Under the pieces are notes generated by a model. That model searched no databases. It saw nothing but the letters and a program-made list of their open reading frames with translations, and was not told where the DNA came from. A stretch of 64,000 nucleotides of DNA from Halococcus hamelinensis 100A6 (GTDB taxonomy: Archaea; Halobacteriota; Halobacteria; Halobacteriales; Halococcaceae), in the NCBI RefSeq assembly GCF_000336675.1, contig NZ_AOMB01000005.1, forward strand, positions 88,374-152,373. Reading direction: 5' to 3'. Positions 54,813 to 63,919 of this stretch are shown one piece after another. The stretch's first letter is position 1, and the number at the start of each line of letters is the position of its first letter. The position numbers and the translations under genes were made by a program.

Positions 54813-55127
54813 CTACTCGCGGTCGCTCCGGGCGGCGTGACCGAGTTCGCGTTCGACCGCGTCGACCTTCTCACCGGCCGTCGTGGTCGCCGTGCGCTTG
54901 TCGTCGACCTTGAGCACCGTGCTCACGCGGTCGCCGTCGACGGCCTCGTGGGCGGCGCGCGCGGCCGCAAACAGCTCCGCCGCGGTGTCGGTTTCGATCA
55001 CCGTACCCATCGGGTTGGTCTCGTAGGTCACGTCGAACTCGTCGAGCGCCGCGACGGCCTTCGCGACCTCGCCCGCCATGCTTCCCTCCCGAACCGGGGC
55101 CACGCTGAGGAGTGCGACCACTGTCAT
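54813..55127 (-). CDS. MTH1187 family thiamine-binding protein
   Basis: A 104-residue ferredoxin-like fold protein of the MTH1187/YkoF (DUF77) family: start VVALLSVAPVREGS, middle FDVTYETNPMGTVIET, end VSTVLKVDDKR. Members bind thiamine or its pyrimidine part and are often linked to thiamine transport. Starts at ATG 55127; 24 nt upstream is another in-frame start. Divergent from the alpha/beta hydrolase. Confidence 0.83.
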   Translation of the reverse strand: MTVVALLSVAPVREGSMAGEVAKAVAALDEFDVTYETNPMGTVIETDTAAELFAAARAAHEAVDGDRVSTVLKVDDKRTATTTAGEKVDAVERELGHAARSDRE

Positions 55128-55200
55128 GGGGGCCGAACGGGCGCGCGCCACCTAACCCTGCCGCCACCACCGTTATGGGTTCGACGGCCACACACGGGTC

Positions 55201-56070
55201 ATGGAATCGGCCCGCGTGACGGCCAACGGCATCGAATTCGCGTACCACGAGTGGGGCGACGGCGACCGGCTCGCGCTCTGCCTCCACGGCTTCCCCGACG
55301 ACGCCGGGACGTTCGACACGCTCGCGCCGCGGCTCGCGGATGCGGGGTTCACCGTCGTCGCGCCCTTCATGCGCGGCTACGGTTCCACCGGCCCCGCCCC
55401 CGACGGCGACTACTCGGCGAGCGCGCTCGGCCGCGACGCGCTCGCGCTCGCCGACGCGCTCGGTGGGGATCTCGACCTCGTGGATCCCATCGTCGTCGGC
55501 CACGACTGGGGTGCCGTGGCGGCCTACGCCGCGGCGACCATCGACCCCGAGGCGTTCACCCACCTCGTCGGGATGGCCGTCCCGCCGGGCTTCCCGACGA
55601 ACGCCCTCGGCCACCCGCGCCAGTGGCTCCGGAGCTGGTACATGGGCTTCTTCCAGCTTCCCGACCTCCCCGAACGCGCGCTCCGGGCCGAGGGGTTCGC
55701 GCTGGTCGAACTCCTCTGGGGGCTCTGGAGCCCGACCTGGGACTACCCCGAAGCGCGCATCGAGAGCGTGCGGGAGACGTTTCGCACGCCGGGAACCGTC
55801 GCGGCCGCGCTGGCGTACTACCGCCAGCTCGCCCGCGGGCTGGTGGCGCGGAACCCGTTCGCGGACCGTGACGGCAGCGGTATCGAGGTGCCGGGGCTGG
55901 TGGTCGCCGGCGCGGACGACGGCTGCATCGGCTCCGAACTCTTCGCCGACGTCGACGACGCCTTCGCGGCCGACAGTCGGGCGGTCGCGGTTCGCGGGGC
56001 GGGCCACTTCGTGCATCGCGAGCGCCCCGCGGTCGTGGCCGAGGAGGTCACGAGCTTCGTCGGGCGCTGA
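55201..56070 (+). CDS. Alpha/beta hydrolase (epoxide hydrolase-like)
   Basis: A 289-residue enzyme with an aspartate nucleophile in VVGHDWGAVAA (about residue 103), oxyanion-hole HGFPDD (about 31-36), acid in GADDGCIGSE and base His in GAGHFVHRERP. The GHDWG elbow marks the epoxide hydrolase/haloalkane dehalogenase branch. A cap domain lies between about 130 and 210. Followed 39 nt later by the FAD oxidoreductase on the same strand. Confidence 0.85.
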   Translation: MESARVTANGIEFAYHEWGDGDRLALCLHGFPDDAGTFDTLAPRLADAGFTVVAPFMRGYGSTGPAPDGDYSASALGRDALALADALGGDLDLVDPIVVGHDWGAVAAYAAATIDPEAFTHLVGMAVPPGFPTNALGHPRQWLRSWYMGFFQLPDLPERALRAEGFALVELLWGLWSPTWDYPEARIESVRETFRTPGTVAAALAYYRQLARGLVARNPFADRDGSGIEVPGLVVAGADDGCIGSELFADVDDAFAADSRAVAVRGAGHFVHRERPAVVAEEVTSFVGR

Positions 56071-56109
56071 GACCACAACACACATTCGCGCCGGTCGAGG
56101 AGTCGGGAT

Positions 56110-57483
56110 ATGATCGGCATCGTCGGCGGCGGCATCTCGGGGCTCGCCGCGGCCTATCGGCTCCAGACGGCGGGCCACGAGGTGCGCGTGTTCGAGGCGA
56201 GCGGGGACGTCGGCGGTCTCGCCGCGACCTACGAGACCCGGGGCGACCGGATCGAGGCGTTCTACCACCACCTCTCGAAGTCCGAGGAGACCATCGTCGA
56301 CCTCGCCGAGGAACTCGGGCTCGGCGACGCGGTCGAGTGGCGGCTCGGGAAGAACGCCTACTACGTCGATGGAACGGTCCACCCGATGGACACCCCCTGG
56401 GAGATCCTCGCCTACCCTCATCTCTCGCTCTACGACACGTTCCGGCTCGGGATGTTGACCCTCGACATCGACGTCCGCGGCGGGGTCCCGACGTTCGACA
56501 GCTACGAGGACCTCCGGGACTACGAGGACGTCCCCATCACGGAGTTCCTGCTCGACCACACCACCCGCGGGGTCTACGAGAACTTCTTCGAACCCCTCCT
56601 GGAGGCCAAGTTCGGCTCGCGGCGCGACGACGTGAGTGCGGCCTGGCTGCTGGGGCGGATCAAGTTCCGCGGCGAGCGCGACCTCCTGCGCGGCGAGTTC
56701 CTGGGCTACTTCGAGGGGGGCTTCCACCGGCTCGTCGACGCGCTGGTCGCCGCCGTCGGGCGCGAGAACGTCGTGACGGACGCGCGCGTCACGGACCTCG
56801 CCATCGAGAACGGCGCGGTCGAGTCGCTGACGGCCGAGACGGACACGGGCACCGAGACCCACGCCGTCGACGACGTCGTGGTGGCGGCGATGCCCAACGT
56901 ACTAGAAGACCTCACGGGATACGCCTGTGAGATCGATTTCCAGGGTACCGTCTGCTCGGTGCTCTCGCTCTCGGAGCCGGTGATGGACACCTACTGGCTC
57001 AACATCGCCGACGAGGCTCCCTTCGGCGCGCTGATCGAACACACCAACTTCGTCCCGCCGGAGCGCTACGGCGACGAACACCTCCTCTACGCCGTGAGCT
57101 ACGTACAGGACCCCGAAGAGCCGATCTGGCGGATGGACGACGCGGCCGTCGAGGAGACCTGGCTGATGGGCATCGAGGACCTCTTTCCGGACTTCGACCG
57201 CGGCTCCGTGAACTGGGTGAAAACCGCGAGAAACCCGCGGACGGCACCGGTCTACGAGCGCGGCTACCTCGACATGGTGGTGCCCTACGACCTCGGCGAC
57301 GCGGTCGCGGAGGGCGTCTACTACGCCGGGATGGCGAGCCGGGCGCAGTACCCCGAACGCAGTCTCAACGGCGGGATCCTCGCCGGCTTCGCCTGTGCCG
57401 ACCGGATCGCCGAGGGGGACGGACCCGGCCCCCGGCCGCGAACGAGCGACGGGGTCGGGGCGGTCGGCGACGGGGGTCGATAA
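56110..57483 (+). CDS. FAD-dependent amine oxidase/protoporphyrinogen oxidase-like protein
   Basis: A 457-residue flavoprotein with N-terminal FAD motif GIVGGGISGLAAAYRL and the second dinucleotide-contact region FEASGDVGGLAATYE. The C-terminal MASRAQYPERSLNGGILAG closes the FAD domain. In haloarchaea this family is often next to glycosylation genes and annotated as protoporphyrinogen oxidase-like or UDP-galactopyranose mutase-like. No glycosylation gene is adjacent. The substrate is open. Confidence 0.83.
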   Translation: MIGIVGGGISGLAAAYRLQTAGHEVRVFEASGDVGGLAATYETRGDRIEAFYHHLSKSEETIVDLAEELGLGDAVEWRLGKNAYYVDGTVHPMDTPWEILAYPHLSLYDTFRLGMLTLDIDVRGGVPTFDSYEDLRDYEDVPITEFLLDHTTRGVYENFFEPLLEAKFGSRRDDVSAAWLLGRIKFRGERDLLRGEFLGYFEGGFHRLVDALVAAVGRENVVTDARVTDLAIENGAVESLTAETDTGTETHAVDDVVVAAMPNVLEDLTGYACEIDFQGTVCSVLSLSEPVMDTYWLNIADEAPFGALIEHTNFVPPERYGDEHLLYAVSYVQDPEEPIWRMDDAAVEETWLMGIEDLFPDFDRGSVNWVKTARNPRTAPVYERGYLDMVVPYDLGDAVAEGVYYAGMASRAQYPERSLNGGILAGFACADRIAEGDGPGPRPRTSDGVGAVGDGGR

Positions 57484-57499
57484 CGGGGTACGGGCCGGT

Positions 57500-57946
57500 T
57501 CAGTGGATGTCGAGTTCGCCCTCGTCGTCCGTTGGCTCGGCGTCCCACTGGAGCGTGAACGCGACGGTTTCGTGGCTGCCGGATTCGAGCATGCCGGCCG
57601 TGGAGTCGACCGCGACCTCGAACTGGATCGTCTCGGGCGGGTTGACCGTCGCGCTGTCGTTGCCGAGCGTGAACGTCACGCGCTCGTTGGAGCCAGCCGA
57701 TTCCGCCTGATCACGTCGAGTGGTCTCGTCCACCTCGTCCGTCGCGGCCGTCGTCTCCGACCCCGACGACGACGACGCCGCGTCGTTCCCCGTCGTCTGT
57801 GCCGCATCGTTCTCGGTTGTCTGTGCCGCGTCGTCCCCGATCGTCCGTGTCGCGTCGTCGGTACCACCGAGTTTGTCGGCGAACCGGTGGAGATACGTCG
57901 CGACGTCCGTCCGGCTCATCTCGCGTTCGGTTTTGATGTCCGCCAT
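57500..57946 (-). CDS. Amphi-Trp domain protein with octapeptide repeats
   Basis: A 148-residue protein. The N-terminal MADIKTEREMSRTDVATYL and the C-terminal strand region (RVTFTLGNDSATVNPPETI ... VAFTLQWDAE) are the two halves of the amphi-Trp domain. Between them is an inserted low-complexity linker with about four copies of an eight-residue unit (DDATRTIG, DDAAQTTE, NDAAQTTG, NDAASSSS) coded by a 24-nt DNA repeat at 57775-57860. Function unknown. Start ATG 57946. Confidence 0.8.
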   Translation of the reverse strand: MADIKTEREMSRTDVATYLHRFADKLGGTDDATRTIGDDAAQTTENDAAQTTGNDAASSSSGSETTAATDEVDETTRRDQAESAGSNERVTFTLGNDSATVNPPETIQFEVAVDSTAGMLESGSHETVAFTLQWDAEPTDDEGELDIH

Positions 57947-58068
57947 GGCACCCCTCCGGGTACCGACCGACGTAGCCCCTCCCCGCGCGCTCGCCTGGGG
58001 TTTATACCCCACCGGGTCCTCGCCGCACCCTCCTCCACCGGGTTCTCACCGCATCCGCCTCGTCGGTC

Positions 58069-58731
58069 TCAGTCCTCCTCGTCGAGCGAGCCCCACCCCA
58101 ACGCGTTCCGGACGAAGTTGCGGTGGCCCCGGCGGAGTCGTTCGGAGACGGACTGATACGAGATCCCGAACTCCTCGGCGAGCCCCTGGAGGTCGATCCC
58201 GCGGGGGATGTCGTAGTAGCCGAGTTCGAGCGCCGTGACGAGCGTCACGTACTGGCTCTCGGTGAGCCCGAAGCGACCGTGACGGGTGCTGTCGAGTTCG
58301 TAGACCTGCTTGAGGTCGATGGAGAAATCAGCGGCCTCGCAGAAGTCGTGGGTGGTCGCGAGCGAGTCCCGCGTCGGGAACAGCACGCGAAACCGCCATC
58401 GGCCGTCGCCGCCGCGGGCGTCGAGCACCGTCGCCTCCTCCTCGACGAGGATGTGGATCAGCACCCGGATCCGGTAGGTCCACGTCATCCGGTAGAGGAA
58501 CTCCCCGTCGAGTTCCTCCAGCAGCGTGACGTGCTCGACGCTCGGGTCGTTCTCCAGCGCGTCCGAGAGCGCCGAGAGGTCGTCACACCGCACCCAGAGG
58601 TACGGGATCGCGGAGTTCCGATTGCGGGCGACCACCTGAACCACCTCGAAACGGGCGTCCGGCAGCGTATCGAGGGTCTCCCACAGCGCGAACTCGTCGG
58701 CGGGGAGTTCGAGTTCCGCGATCGTCGTCAT
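58069..58731 (-). CDS. Bacterio-opsin activator-type HTH regulator
   Basis: A 220-residue haloarchaeal regulator. The N-terminal sensing region (residues about 1-155) has no known ligand motif. The C-terminal HTH_10 domain reads RFGLTESQYVTLVTALELGYY, then IDLQGLAEEFGISYQSVSER and LRRGHRNFVRNAL. ATG 58731 is supported by a TATA box 25-34 nt upstream. Divergent from the mechanosensitive-type gene at 58965, a possible target by position only. Confidence 0.87.
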   Translation of the reverse strand: MTTIAELELPADEFALWETLDTLPDARFEVVQVVARNRNSAIPYLWVRCDDLSALSDALENDPSVEHVTLLEELDGEFLYRMTWTYRIRVLIHILVEEEATVLDARGGDGRWRFRVLFPTRDSLATTHDFCEAADFSIDLKQVYELDSTRHGRFGLTESQYVTLVTALELGYYDIPRGIDLQGLAEEFGISYQSVSERLRRGHRNFVRNALGWGSLDEED

Positions 58732-58755
58732 ACCTGACCGACGGCGGACGCCGAC

Positions 58756-58765
58756 GTATAATTTC
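58756..58765 (-). promoter_or_regulatory. TATA box of the HTH regulator
   Basis: AAATTATACG (minus strand) lies 25-34 nt before ATG 58731, giving a leaderless transcript. It stands out in a GC-rich gap. Confidence 0.5.
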
Positions 58766-58964
58766 CCCGCCCGGTGTTGGGCGGTCGTCGACCGCACTCC
58801 GTTCGACCCCGAGCCTGTACTTTCAGGTACATCGGGTTCGTCGGGGAATATCTTCGGGTCGGGCCTGTATGTCCAGCGTGCGTTCTTATCGTTCGTGGCA
58901 GTGTATTCGCTGGTGTCGGGCGCTCACAGCGGCGGTATCGCCGTGAGCGACCCGCGAGACAACT

Positions 58965-60008
58965 ATGAAATACTCGTACACAGTCAACGACGGTATCGTT
59001 CTCCAGCAGGTCCCCCAGTACCTCCAGGACACGGTCGCGAACATCATCGGGGCGCTCCCCGCGATCGTCGCCGCGATAGTCATCCTGGTCATCGGGCTCG
59101 TCGTCGGGCGGATCCTCGGCGGCGTGGTCGAGCGGGTCGTCAGACGGATCAACCCCGGTCAGTACACCCAGGGGACCCCGCTCGCCCGGCGTGACGTCGA
59201 CGGCGACGTCGCGCAAGCGCTCGGCGACCTCGCGAAGTACATCGTCTACTTCCTCGCGCTCTTGCTGGCGCTCGACCAGGTCAACCTCCCGATCCCCGGC
59301 GACGTGCTCTCGGACATCACCACCGCCGGGCTTCGCGTGGTCGTCGCGGCGGCCATCCTGGTCGCCGGGTTCGCGGTCGGCCGGTTCGTCGGCGATGTCG
59401 TCACGGGCATCGTCGACGGGTTCGGGTTCGACAGCTACCTCCGTGGGACGCCGCTCGCCACGGTGACGGCGTCGGTCGGCGGCGTCGGGCGGGCGGTCGG
59501 CGTGGTCGTCGAGCTCCTGGTCTACTACTTCGCGGTGGTCGCCGCGGTCGACGCGCTCCAGTTCCCGGCGCTCGCGCGTCCCCTGGGCGCGTTCGTCGGC
59601 CAGCTCCCGCTCATCGTCGCCGGACTGCTCGTGCTCGTCGTCGGGATCTACCTCGCCGACGTGATCGGCGACTTCGTCGCGGGCATCGACCGGAGCCGGG
59701 CGACCGACATCGTGGGCATGGTCGTCCAGTTGTTCGTCTACTACGTGGTCGTCGTGTTCGCGCTCGACACCGCGGGCTTCGACACCACGGTGCTCCTCAC
59801 CCTGCTCAACACGGTCGTGATAGCGTTCTTCGGGGCGCTCGGGGTCGCGCTCGCGCTCGCGGTCGGCATCGGCGTCGGCTGGGGCAGCAAGGACTACGTC
59901 GCCGAGAACATCGACGACTGGATGCGGCGCGCACGCGGCAGCGCCGCCGACCTCGCCGAGGAGGACTCGGGGACCGACGAGGGCTTCGACTCGCCGCCGA
60001 GCGACTGA
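58965..60008 (+). CDS. Mechanosensitive-channel-like protein with repeated TM helices
   Basis: A 347-residue protein with about eight hydrophobic segments built from repeated conserved TM-helix units: IVAAIVILVIGLVVGRILGG, VVVAAAILVAGFAVGRFVGD and IVAGLLVLVVGIYLADVIGD. Each unit is followed by an amphipathic stretch. A short acidic tail follows. These repeats occur in small-conductance mechanosensitive channel relatives, but the MscS beta domain itself is not visible, so channel function is inferred. Confidence 0.8.
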   Translation: MKYSYTVNDGIVLQQVPQYLQDTVANIIGALPAIVAAIVILVIGLVVGRILGGVVERVVRRINPGQYTQGTPLARRDVDGDVAQALGDLAKYIVYFLALLLALDQVNLPIPGDVLSDITTAGLRVVVAAAILVAGFAVGRFVGDVVTGIVDGFGFDSYLRGTPLATVTASVGGVGRAVGVVVELLVYYFAVVAAVDALQFPALARPLGAFVGQLPLIVAGLLVLVVGIYLADVIGDFVAGIDRSRATDIVGMVVQLFVYYVVVVFALDTAGFDTTVLLTLLNTVVIAFFGALGVALALAVGIGVGWGSKDYVAENIDDWMRRARGSAADLAEEDSGTDEGFDSPPSD

Positions 60009-60037
60009 GTCGCGGTCCCTGTATCGACGCACAACGA

Positions 60038-60046
60038 CTTTTTACG
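60038..60046 (+). promoter_or_regulatory. TATA-like box for the AI-2E family gene
   Basis: CTTTTTACG lies 22-30 nt before ATG 60068, so the gene may have its own leaderless transcript despite following another gene on the same strand. Confidence 0.35.
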
Positions 60047-60067
60047 GTCTCCCGACCTTCGCGTGAC

Positions 60068-61357
60068 ATGGCCTCCTCTCCCCTCGGCGACTACGACCGC
60101 TCGCGGATCCCGATGTGGATCGCGGCGGTCGTGCTGGTCTTCGCGCTCTCGTTCATCGTCTGGAAGTACATCGGCACGTTCATCCTCGGGCTGTTCGTCT
60201 ACTACATCACCCGCCCGATCCATCGCCGGCTCTACATGGTCATCCGGAACCAGAGCCTCAGCGCAATAGTCTCCCTGCTCACGATCGCGGTCCCGGTGAT
60301 CTTCCTGATCGGCTATACGGTCTACGTCGGGGCGATCCAGCTCGCGACGTTCGCCGAGAGCGCGGACCTCCAGCCCGTGCTCGACGCACTCCAGCCCTAC
60401 GTCGGCGACCTGAGCACGACGAGCGCATCGAGCACCGACCCCGACGCGGTGCTGTCGTCGCTGACGAACGACCCCCAGCAGTTCCTGAGCGGCGGCGCGG
60501 TGGACACGGCGAACCAAGCGCTCGCCCCCGTCTTCGGCTACCTCGGTGCGTTCGGTAACGGGCTGATCCAGCTGTTCGTGGTGCTCGCGTTCGCCTTCTA
60601 CCTCCTCCGCGACGACCACAAGCTCGCGGCGTGGTTCCGCAACGAGCTCGCGGGCGAGGGCTCGCCGGTCCACGCCTACCTGAAGGAGGTCGACCACAAC
60701 CTGATGACGATCTACTTCGGGAACATCCTCAACGCCTTCGCCACGGCGATCCTCGCGGTGGCCTTCTACAACGGCCTCAACGTCTTCAGCCCCGCCGAGA
60801 TCGCCGTCCCCGCCCCGACCCTGCTCGGCGTCCTCACCGGCGTCGGCAGCCTGATACCGGTCGTCGGGATGAAGATCGTCTACGTCCCGGTCGCGCTCCT
60901 GCTCGCGGTCGAGGCACTGCTCCAGAACCCCGCACTGATCTGGTTCCCCCTCGTGTTCGCGGCGGTCTCGCTGGTGATCGTGGACACCATCCCCGACCTG
61001 ATCCTCCGGCCGTACGTCTCGGGTCGGGACCTCCACACCGGCGCGGTGATGATCGCCTACATCATCGGGCCGCTGCTGTTCGGGTGGTACGGTCTGTTCC
61101 TCGGGCCGCTGATCCTGGTGCTCGTGGTCCACTTCGCGCGGATCCTGCTGCCCGAACTCGTCCGCGGCGAGCCCGTCACCGCGAGCGCGACCGCGGGCAA
61201 CCCGCTCGACCCGAACGACAACGTCTACTCGCCCGACCCCGCACCCGTCGACCCCGACGAAGCGGAGGTGGAGCGAGATTCGAGCGCGACCGACGACGGC
61301 GAATCCGCCGACGACCGCAACACCGCCTCGGGCGGGCCGTCCGACACCGACGACTGA
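60068..61357 (+). CDS. AI-2E family transporter
   Basis: A 429-residue membrane protein with about seven or eight segments and family motifs: LGLFVYYITRPIHRRLY early, FVVLAFAFYLLRDDHKL in the middle, and the late GPLLFGWYGLFLGPLILVLV. The last 70 residues form an acidic cytoplasmic tail. Members export autoinducer-2 in bacteria or act as Na+/H+ antiporters; in haloarchaea a Na+/H+ role is at least as likely. Confidence 0.87.
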   Translation: MASSPLGDYDRSRIPMWIAAVVLVFALSFIVWKYIGTFILGLFVYYITRPIHRRLYMVIRNQSLSAIVSLLTIAVPVIFLIGYTVYVGAIQLATFAESADLQPVLDALQPYVGDLSTTSASSTDPDAVLSSLTNDPQQFLSGGAVDTANQALAPVFGYLGAFGNGLIQLFVVLAFAFYLLRDDHKLAAWFRNELAGEGSPVHAYLKEVDHNLMTIYFGNILNAFATAILAVAFYNGLNVFSPAEIAVPAPTLLGVLTGVGSLIPVVGMKIVYVPVALLLAVEALLQNPALIWFPLVFAAVSLVIVDTIPDLILRPYVSGRDLHTGAVMIAYIIGPLLFGWYGLFLGPLILVLVVHFARILLPELVRGEPVTASATAGNPLDPNDNVYSPDPAPVDPDEAEVERDSSATDDGESADDRNTASGGPSDTDD

Positions 61358-61397
61358 GAGCGCAGCGTTATCCGAACGGAGGGCGAACGGTTCGGCG

Positions 61398-62366
61398 ATG
61401 AAGGCCATCGAGGTGACGGAGTTCGGCGACAGCAACGTCATCGAGGCAACCGAGCGCGACGCGCCCGAACCGGGTCCGGGCGAGGTCCGGGTCGCGGTCG
61501 AGGCGGTCGGGGTGAACTTCGCGGACATCATGCAGCGCCGCGGCCACTACCACGGCGGGCCGAAACCGCCCTACGTCCCCGGGATGGAGGCCGCGGGCAC
61601 TATCGACGCCGTCGGCGACGACGTCGAGCGCGAGGTCGGCGAGCGCGTCGTGGCGATGACCAACCAGGCCTACGCCGAGTCGGTCACCGCGGACGCCGCG
61701 GGGCTGTTCGACGTGCCCGAATCGATGGCGTTCGCCGAGGCGGCGGGCTTTCCGGTCCAGTTCCTGACGGCGCACAACACCCTCTTCGAGTGGGGCGGGC
61801 TGGAGGAGGGCGAGCGGGTGCTGGTCCACGCCGCCGCGGGCGGGGTCGGGACCGCCGCCGTCCAGCTCGCGAGCGAGGCCGGTGCGGAGGTCTTCGGCAC
61901 CGCGAGCACCCAGGAGAAACGCGACCTCGCCGAACGCCTCGGCGCGGACCACCTGATCGACTACACGGAGACGGACTTCGCCGAGGCGGTCAACGAGGAG
62001 ACCGACGGCGAGGGTGTGGACCTCGTGCTCGACGGCATCGGCGGCGAGACGAGTCAGCAGAGCCTCGACTGCCTCGCCCACGGCGGGCGGATGGTCGCCT
62101 ACGGCGCGGCGAGCGGTCAACCGGGCCAGCTCGACACGAGCACGCTGTTGTTCAACAACTTCAGCATCTACGGCTACCACCTCGGCCAGGCGATGCAGCG
62201 CGACCCGGGCCGCGTGCTCGGCGCGGTCGACCACCTCACGGAGCTGCTCACCGGTGGGGACCTCGAAGTCGTAGTCGGCGAGACGTTCCCGCTCTCGGAG
62301 GCGGCGGCCGCCCACGAGTACATCGAGAACCGCGAGAGTTCGGGAAAAGTCGTCCTCGAACCCTAA
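61398..62366 (+). CDS. Quinone oxidoreductase/zinc-free alcohol dehydrogenase family
   Basis: A 322-residue MDR-family NADPH:quinone reductase. N-domain VNFADIMQRRGHY, PPYVPGMEAAGTIDAVG; cofactor domain with LVHAAAGGVGTAAVQLA. The zinc-binding cysteines of alcohol dehydrogenases are absent, fitting the quinone reductase (QOR) branch. Convergent with mptE, overlapping by 4 nt. Confidence 0.87.
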   Translation: MKAIEVTEFGDSNVIEATERDAPEPGPGEVRVAVEAVGVNFADIMQRRGHYHGGPKPPYVPGMEAAGTIDAVGDDVEREVGERVVAMTNQAYAESVTADAAGLFDVPESMAFAEAAGFPVQFLTAHNTLFEWGGLEEGERVLVHAAAGGVGTAAVQLASEAGAEVFGTASTQEKRDLAERLGADHLIDYTETDFAEAVNEETDGEGVDLVLDGIGGETSQQSLDCLAHGGRMVAYGAASGQPGQLDTSTLLFNNFSIYGYHLGQAMQRDPGRVLGAVDHLTELLTGGDLEVVVGETFPLSEAAAAHEYIENRESSGKVVLEP

Positions 62367-63052
62367 CCGACCGGCAACGCGCTGGTATCGATCCCCTCGC
62401 GCCGACCGTCGAGCACCGAGAACCGCTCGCCACGGCGCTGTTCGAGCCAGTAGAGCAACCGCTCGGCCCAGGCCAGTTTTCGACGTTTCGTCGCATCCAC
62501 AGAATCGTCGTCGAGATCCCAGCCGGCGAATTGCAACTCACTCACCCCGCAATGGTCGGCGAGAAAGGCCGCGCGGTCGCCGTCGGTGAACCCACCGAAA
62601 TTCCCCACCGCCTCCATCGGCGCGGCCTGGGTGGTCGCGAGCACGTTCCGGGTATCGAGGTCGGGGACCACGCGCTCGACCAAATCCCGATTGTCGCCGT
62701 GGGCGTGGACCGCGACCGCGGTTCCATCGTGGGAGAGCCGTTTCGCGGTTTCGGGGTTCTTGTCGAGGTCCGTCACCATGCAGTCGACCCCGACGCCGCA
62801 GTCGAGACAGCGGTCGGCGGCGGTCGAGGCGGCGAATATCCTGTGGAATTCGTCGAGTTCATCGAGATCCGATTCGAGCGAGGGGCCCGCACCGGCGACC
62901 ACGACGGGTTCGCCGGCGACATCGAGACGAGCAGTGTCGAACGGTTGGGCGAACTCGGCGAGCCGGTCGCGAACCGCCTCGTCGGCGGCGCGCTGGAAGC
63001 CGAAGTCCGCGAGGACCGCCTCGTAGACGGGTTCCCATTCGGCGAAGTTCAT
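62363..63052 (-). CDS. mptE: 6-hydroxymethylpterin diphosphokinase (MptE type)
   Basis: Activates hydroxymethyl-dihydropterin to its diphosphate, the archaeal replacement for FolK. The 229-residue DUF115 protein has VVVAGAGPSLESDLDEL near residue 50, MVTDLDKNPETAKRLSHDG and AVHAHGDNRDLVERVVPDL. Its ATG overlaps the folP stop (ATGA), so kinase and dihydropteroate synthase are made together, which supports the pathway assignment. Confidence 0.9.
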   Translation of the reverse strand: MNFAEWEPVYEAVLADFGFQRAADEAVRDRLAEFAQPFDTARLDVAGEPVVVAGAGPSLESDLDELDEFHRIFAASTAADRCLDCGVGVDCMVTDLDKNPETAKRLSHDGTAVAVHAHGDNRDLVERVVPDLDTRNVLATTQAAPMEAVGNFGGFTDGDRAAFLADHCGVSELQFAGWDLDDDSVDATKRRKLAWAERLLYWLEQRRGERFSVLDGRREGIDTSALPVG

Positions 63053-63882
63053 CGCTGGGCGGTCGGGTCCGCGAGGTCGGAAGCGCCGAGCGCGTCGCCG
63101 ATGAGGGCGGCGTCGCGGGTCTCGGCCACGTCGTGAGTCCGGATCACGTTCGCGCCGCGCTCGACCGCGAGGGCGGTCGCCGCGAGGCTCGCGGGGAGGC
63201 GCTCGTCGGTCTCCCGACCCACGACCTCGCCGAGGAAGTTCTTCCGATTTATCGAGACCAGCATGGGGCGAGCGAGGTCGCGGAACTCCCCCAGCCGATG
63301 GAAGATCTCGCGGTCGTCGTCGAGGGTCTTGGCCTCACTCCAGCCGCCGAAGGCGGGGTCGACGATCGTTTCGTCCGTGAGGTCACGGGCGAGCGCGTCG
63401 TGGATCTCGTCGACGGACGTGAGTGCCCCTGGTCTAGTGAGATCGGGCGGGCTTGCCATCTTCACCACTGCGGCATCGCGGGCCTCACAGGTCGGTGCCA
63501 TCTCCGGGTCCGCGAAGCCACAGATGTCGTTCACCATGTCGAAGCCCGCATCGAGCGCGGCTGCGGCGACCTCGTGATACCGGGTCTCGATCGAGAACAC
63601 CGCGTCGCGCGCGGTCCGGTCGAGGGTTTCGAGCGCGGTGTCGAGCCGGTCGAGCTCCTCGTCGGCCGAGAGCACCTCGAAGCGCTTGTTGGCGGATTCG
63701 AGCCCGATATCGACGATGTCCGCACCCTCCTCGACGAGGCCATCGACGTAGCTCGCGGCCTCGTCCGGGTCGGTGAACACGCTCGGGTCGTAGGTCGACT
63801 CGTCGCTGACGTTGAGCACGCCCATGACCCGCGGCGGATGGTCGTCGCCGATAGGGAGTCCGGCGGCCTCGACGGTCTGCAT
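63049..63882 (-). CDS. folP: Dihydropteroate synthase
   Basis: Joins hydroxymethyl-pterin diphosphate to p-aminobenzoate. The 277-residue barrel has MGVLNVSDES, VDIGLESANKRF, NDICGFADPE, DPAFGGWSEAKT, SINRKNFLGEV and RTHDVAETRDA, so the order of the DHPS motifs is kept. Several differ from the bacterial consensus: SIETR for SIDT and the loop NVSDESTYD. Start ATG 63882. First gene of folP-mptE. Confidence 0.87.
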   Translation of the reverse strand: MQTVEAAGLPIGDDHPPRVMGVLNVSDESTYDPSVFTDPDEAASYVDGLVEEGADIVDIGLESANKRFEVLSADEELDRLDTALETLDRTARDAVFSIETRYHEVAAAALDAGFDMVNDICGFADPEMAPTCEARDAAVVKMASPPDLTRPGALTSVDEIHDALARDLTDETIVDPAFGGWSEAKTLDDDREIFHRLGEFRDLARPMLVSINRKNFLGEVVGRETDERLPASLAATALAVERGANVIRTHDVAETRDAALIGDALGASDLADPTAQR

Positions 63883-63919
63883 GGTCGATATCGGGGGTGG
63901 AGCCACAAAGACGGCCCGA

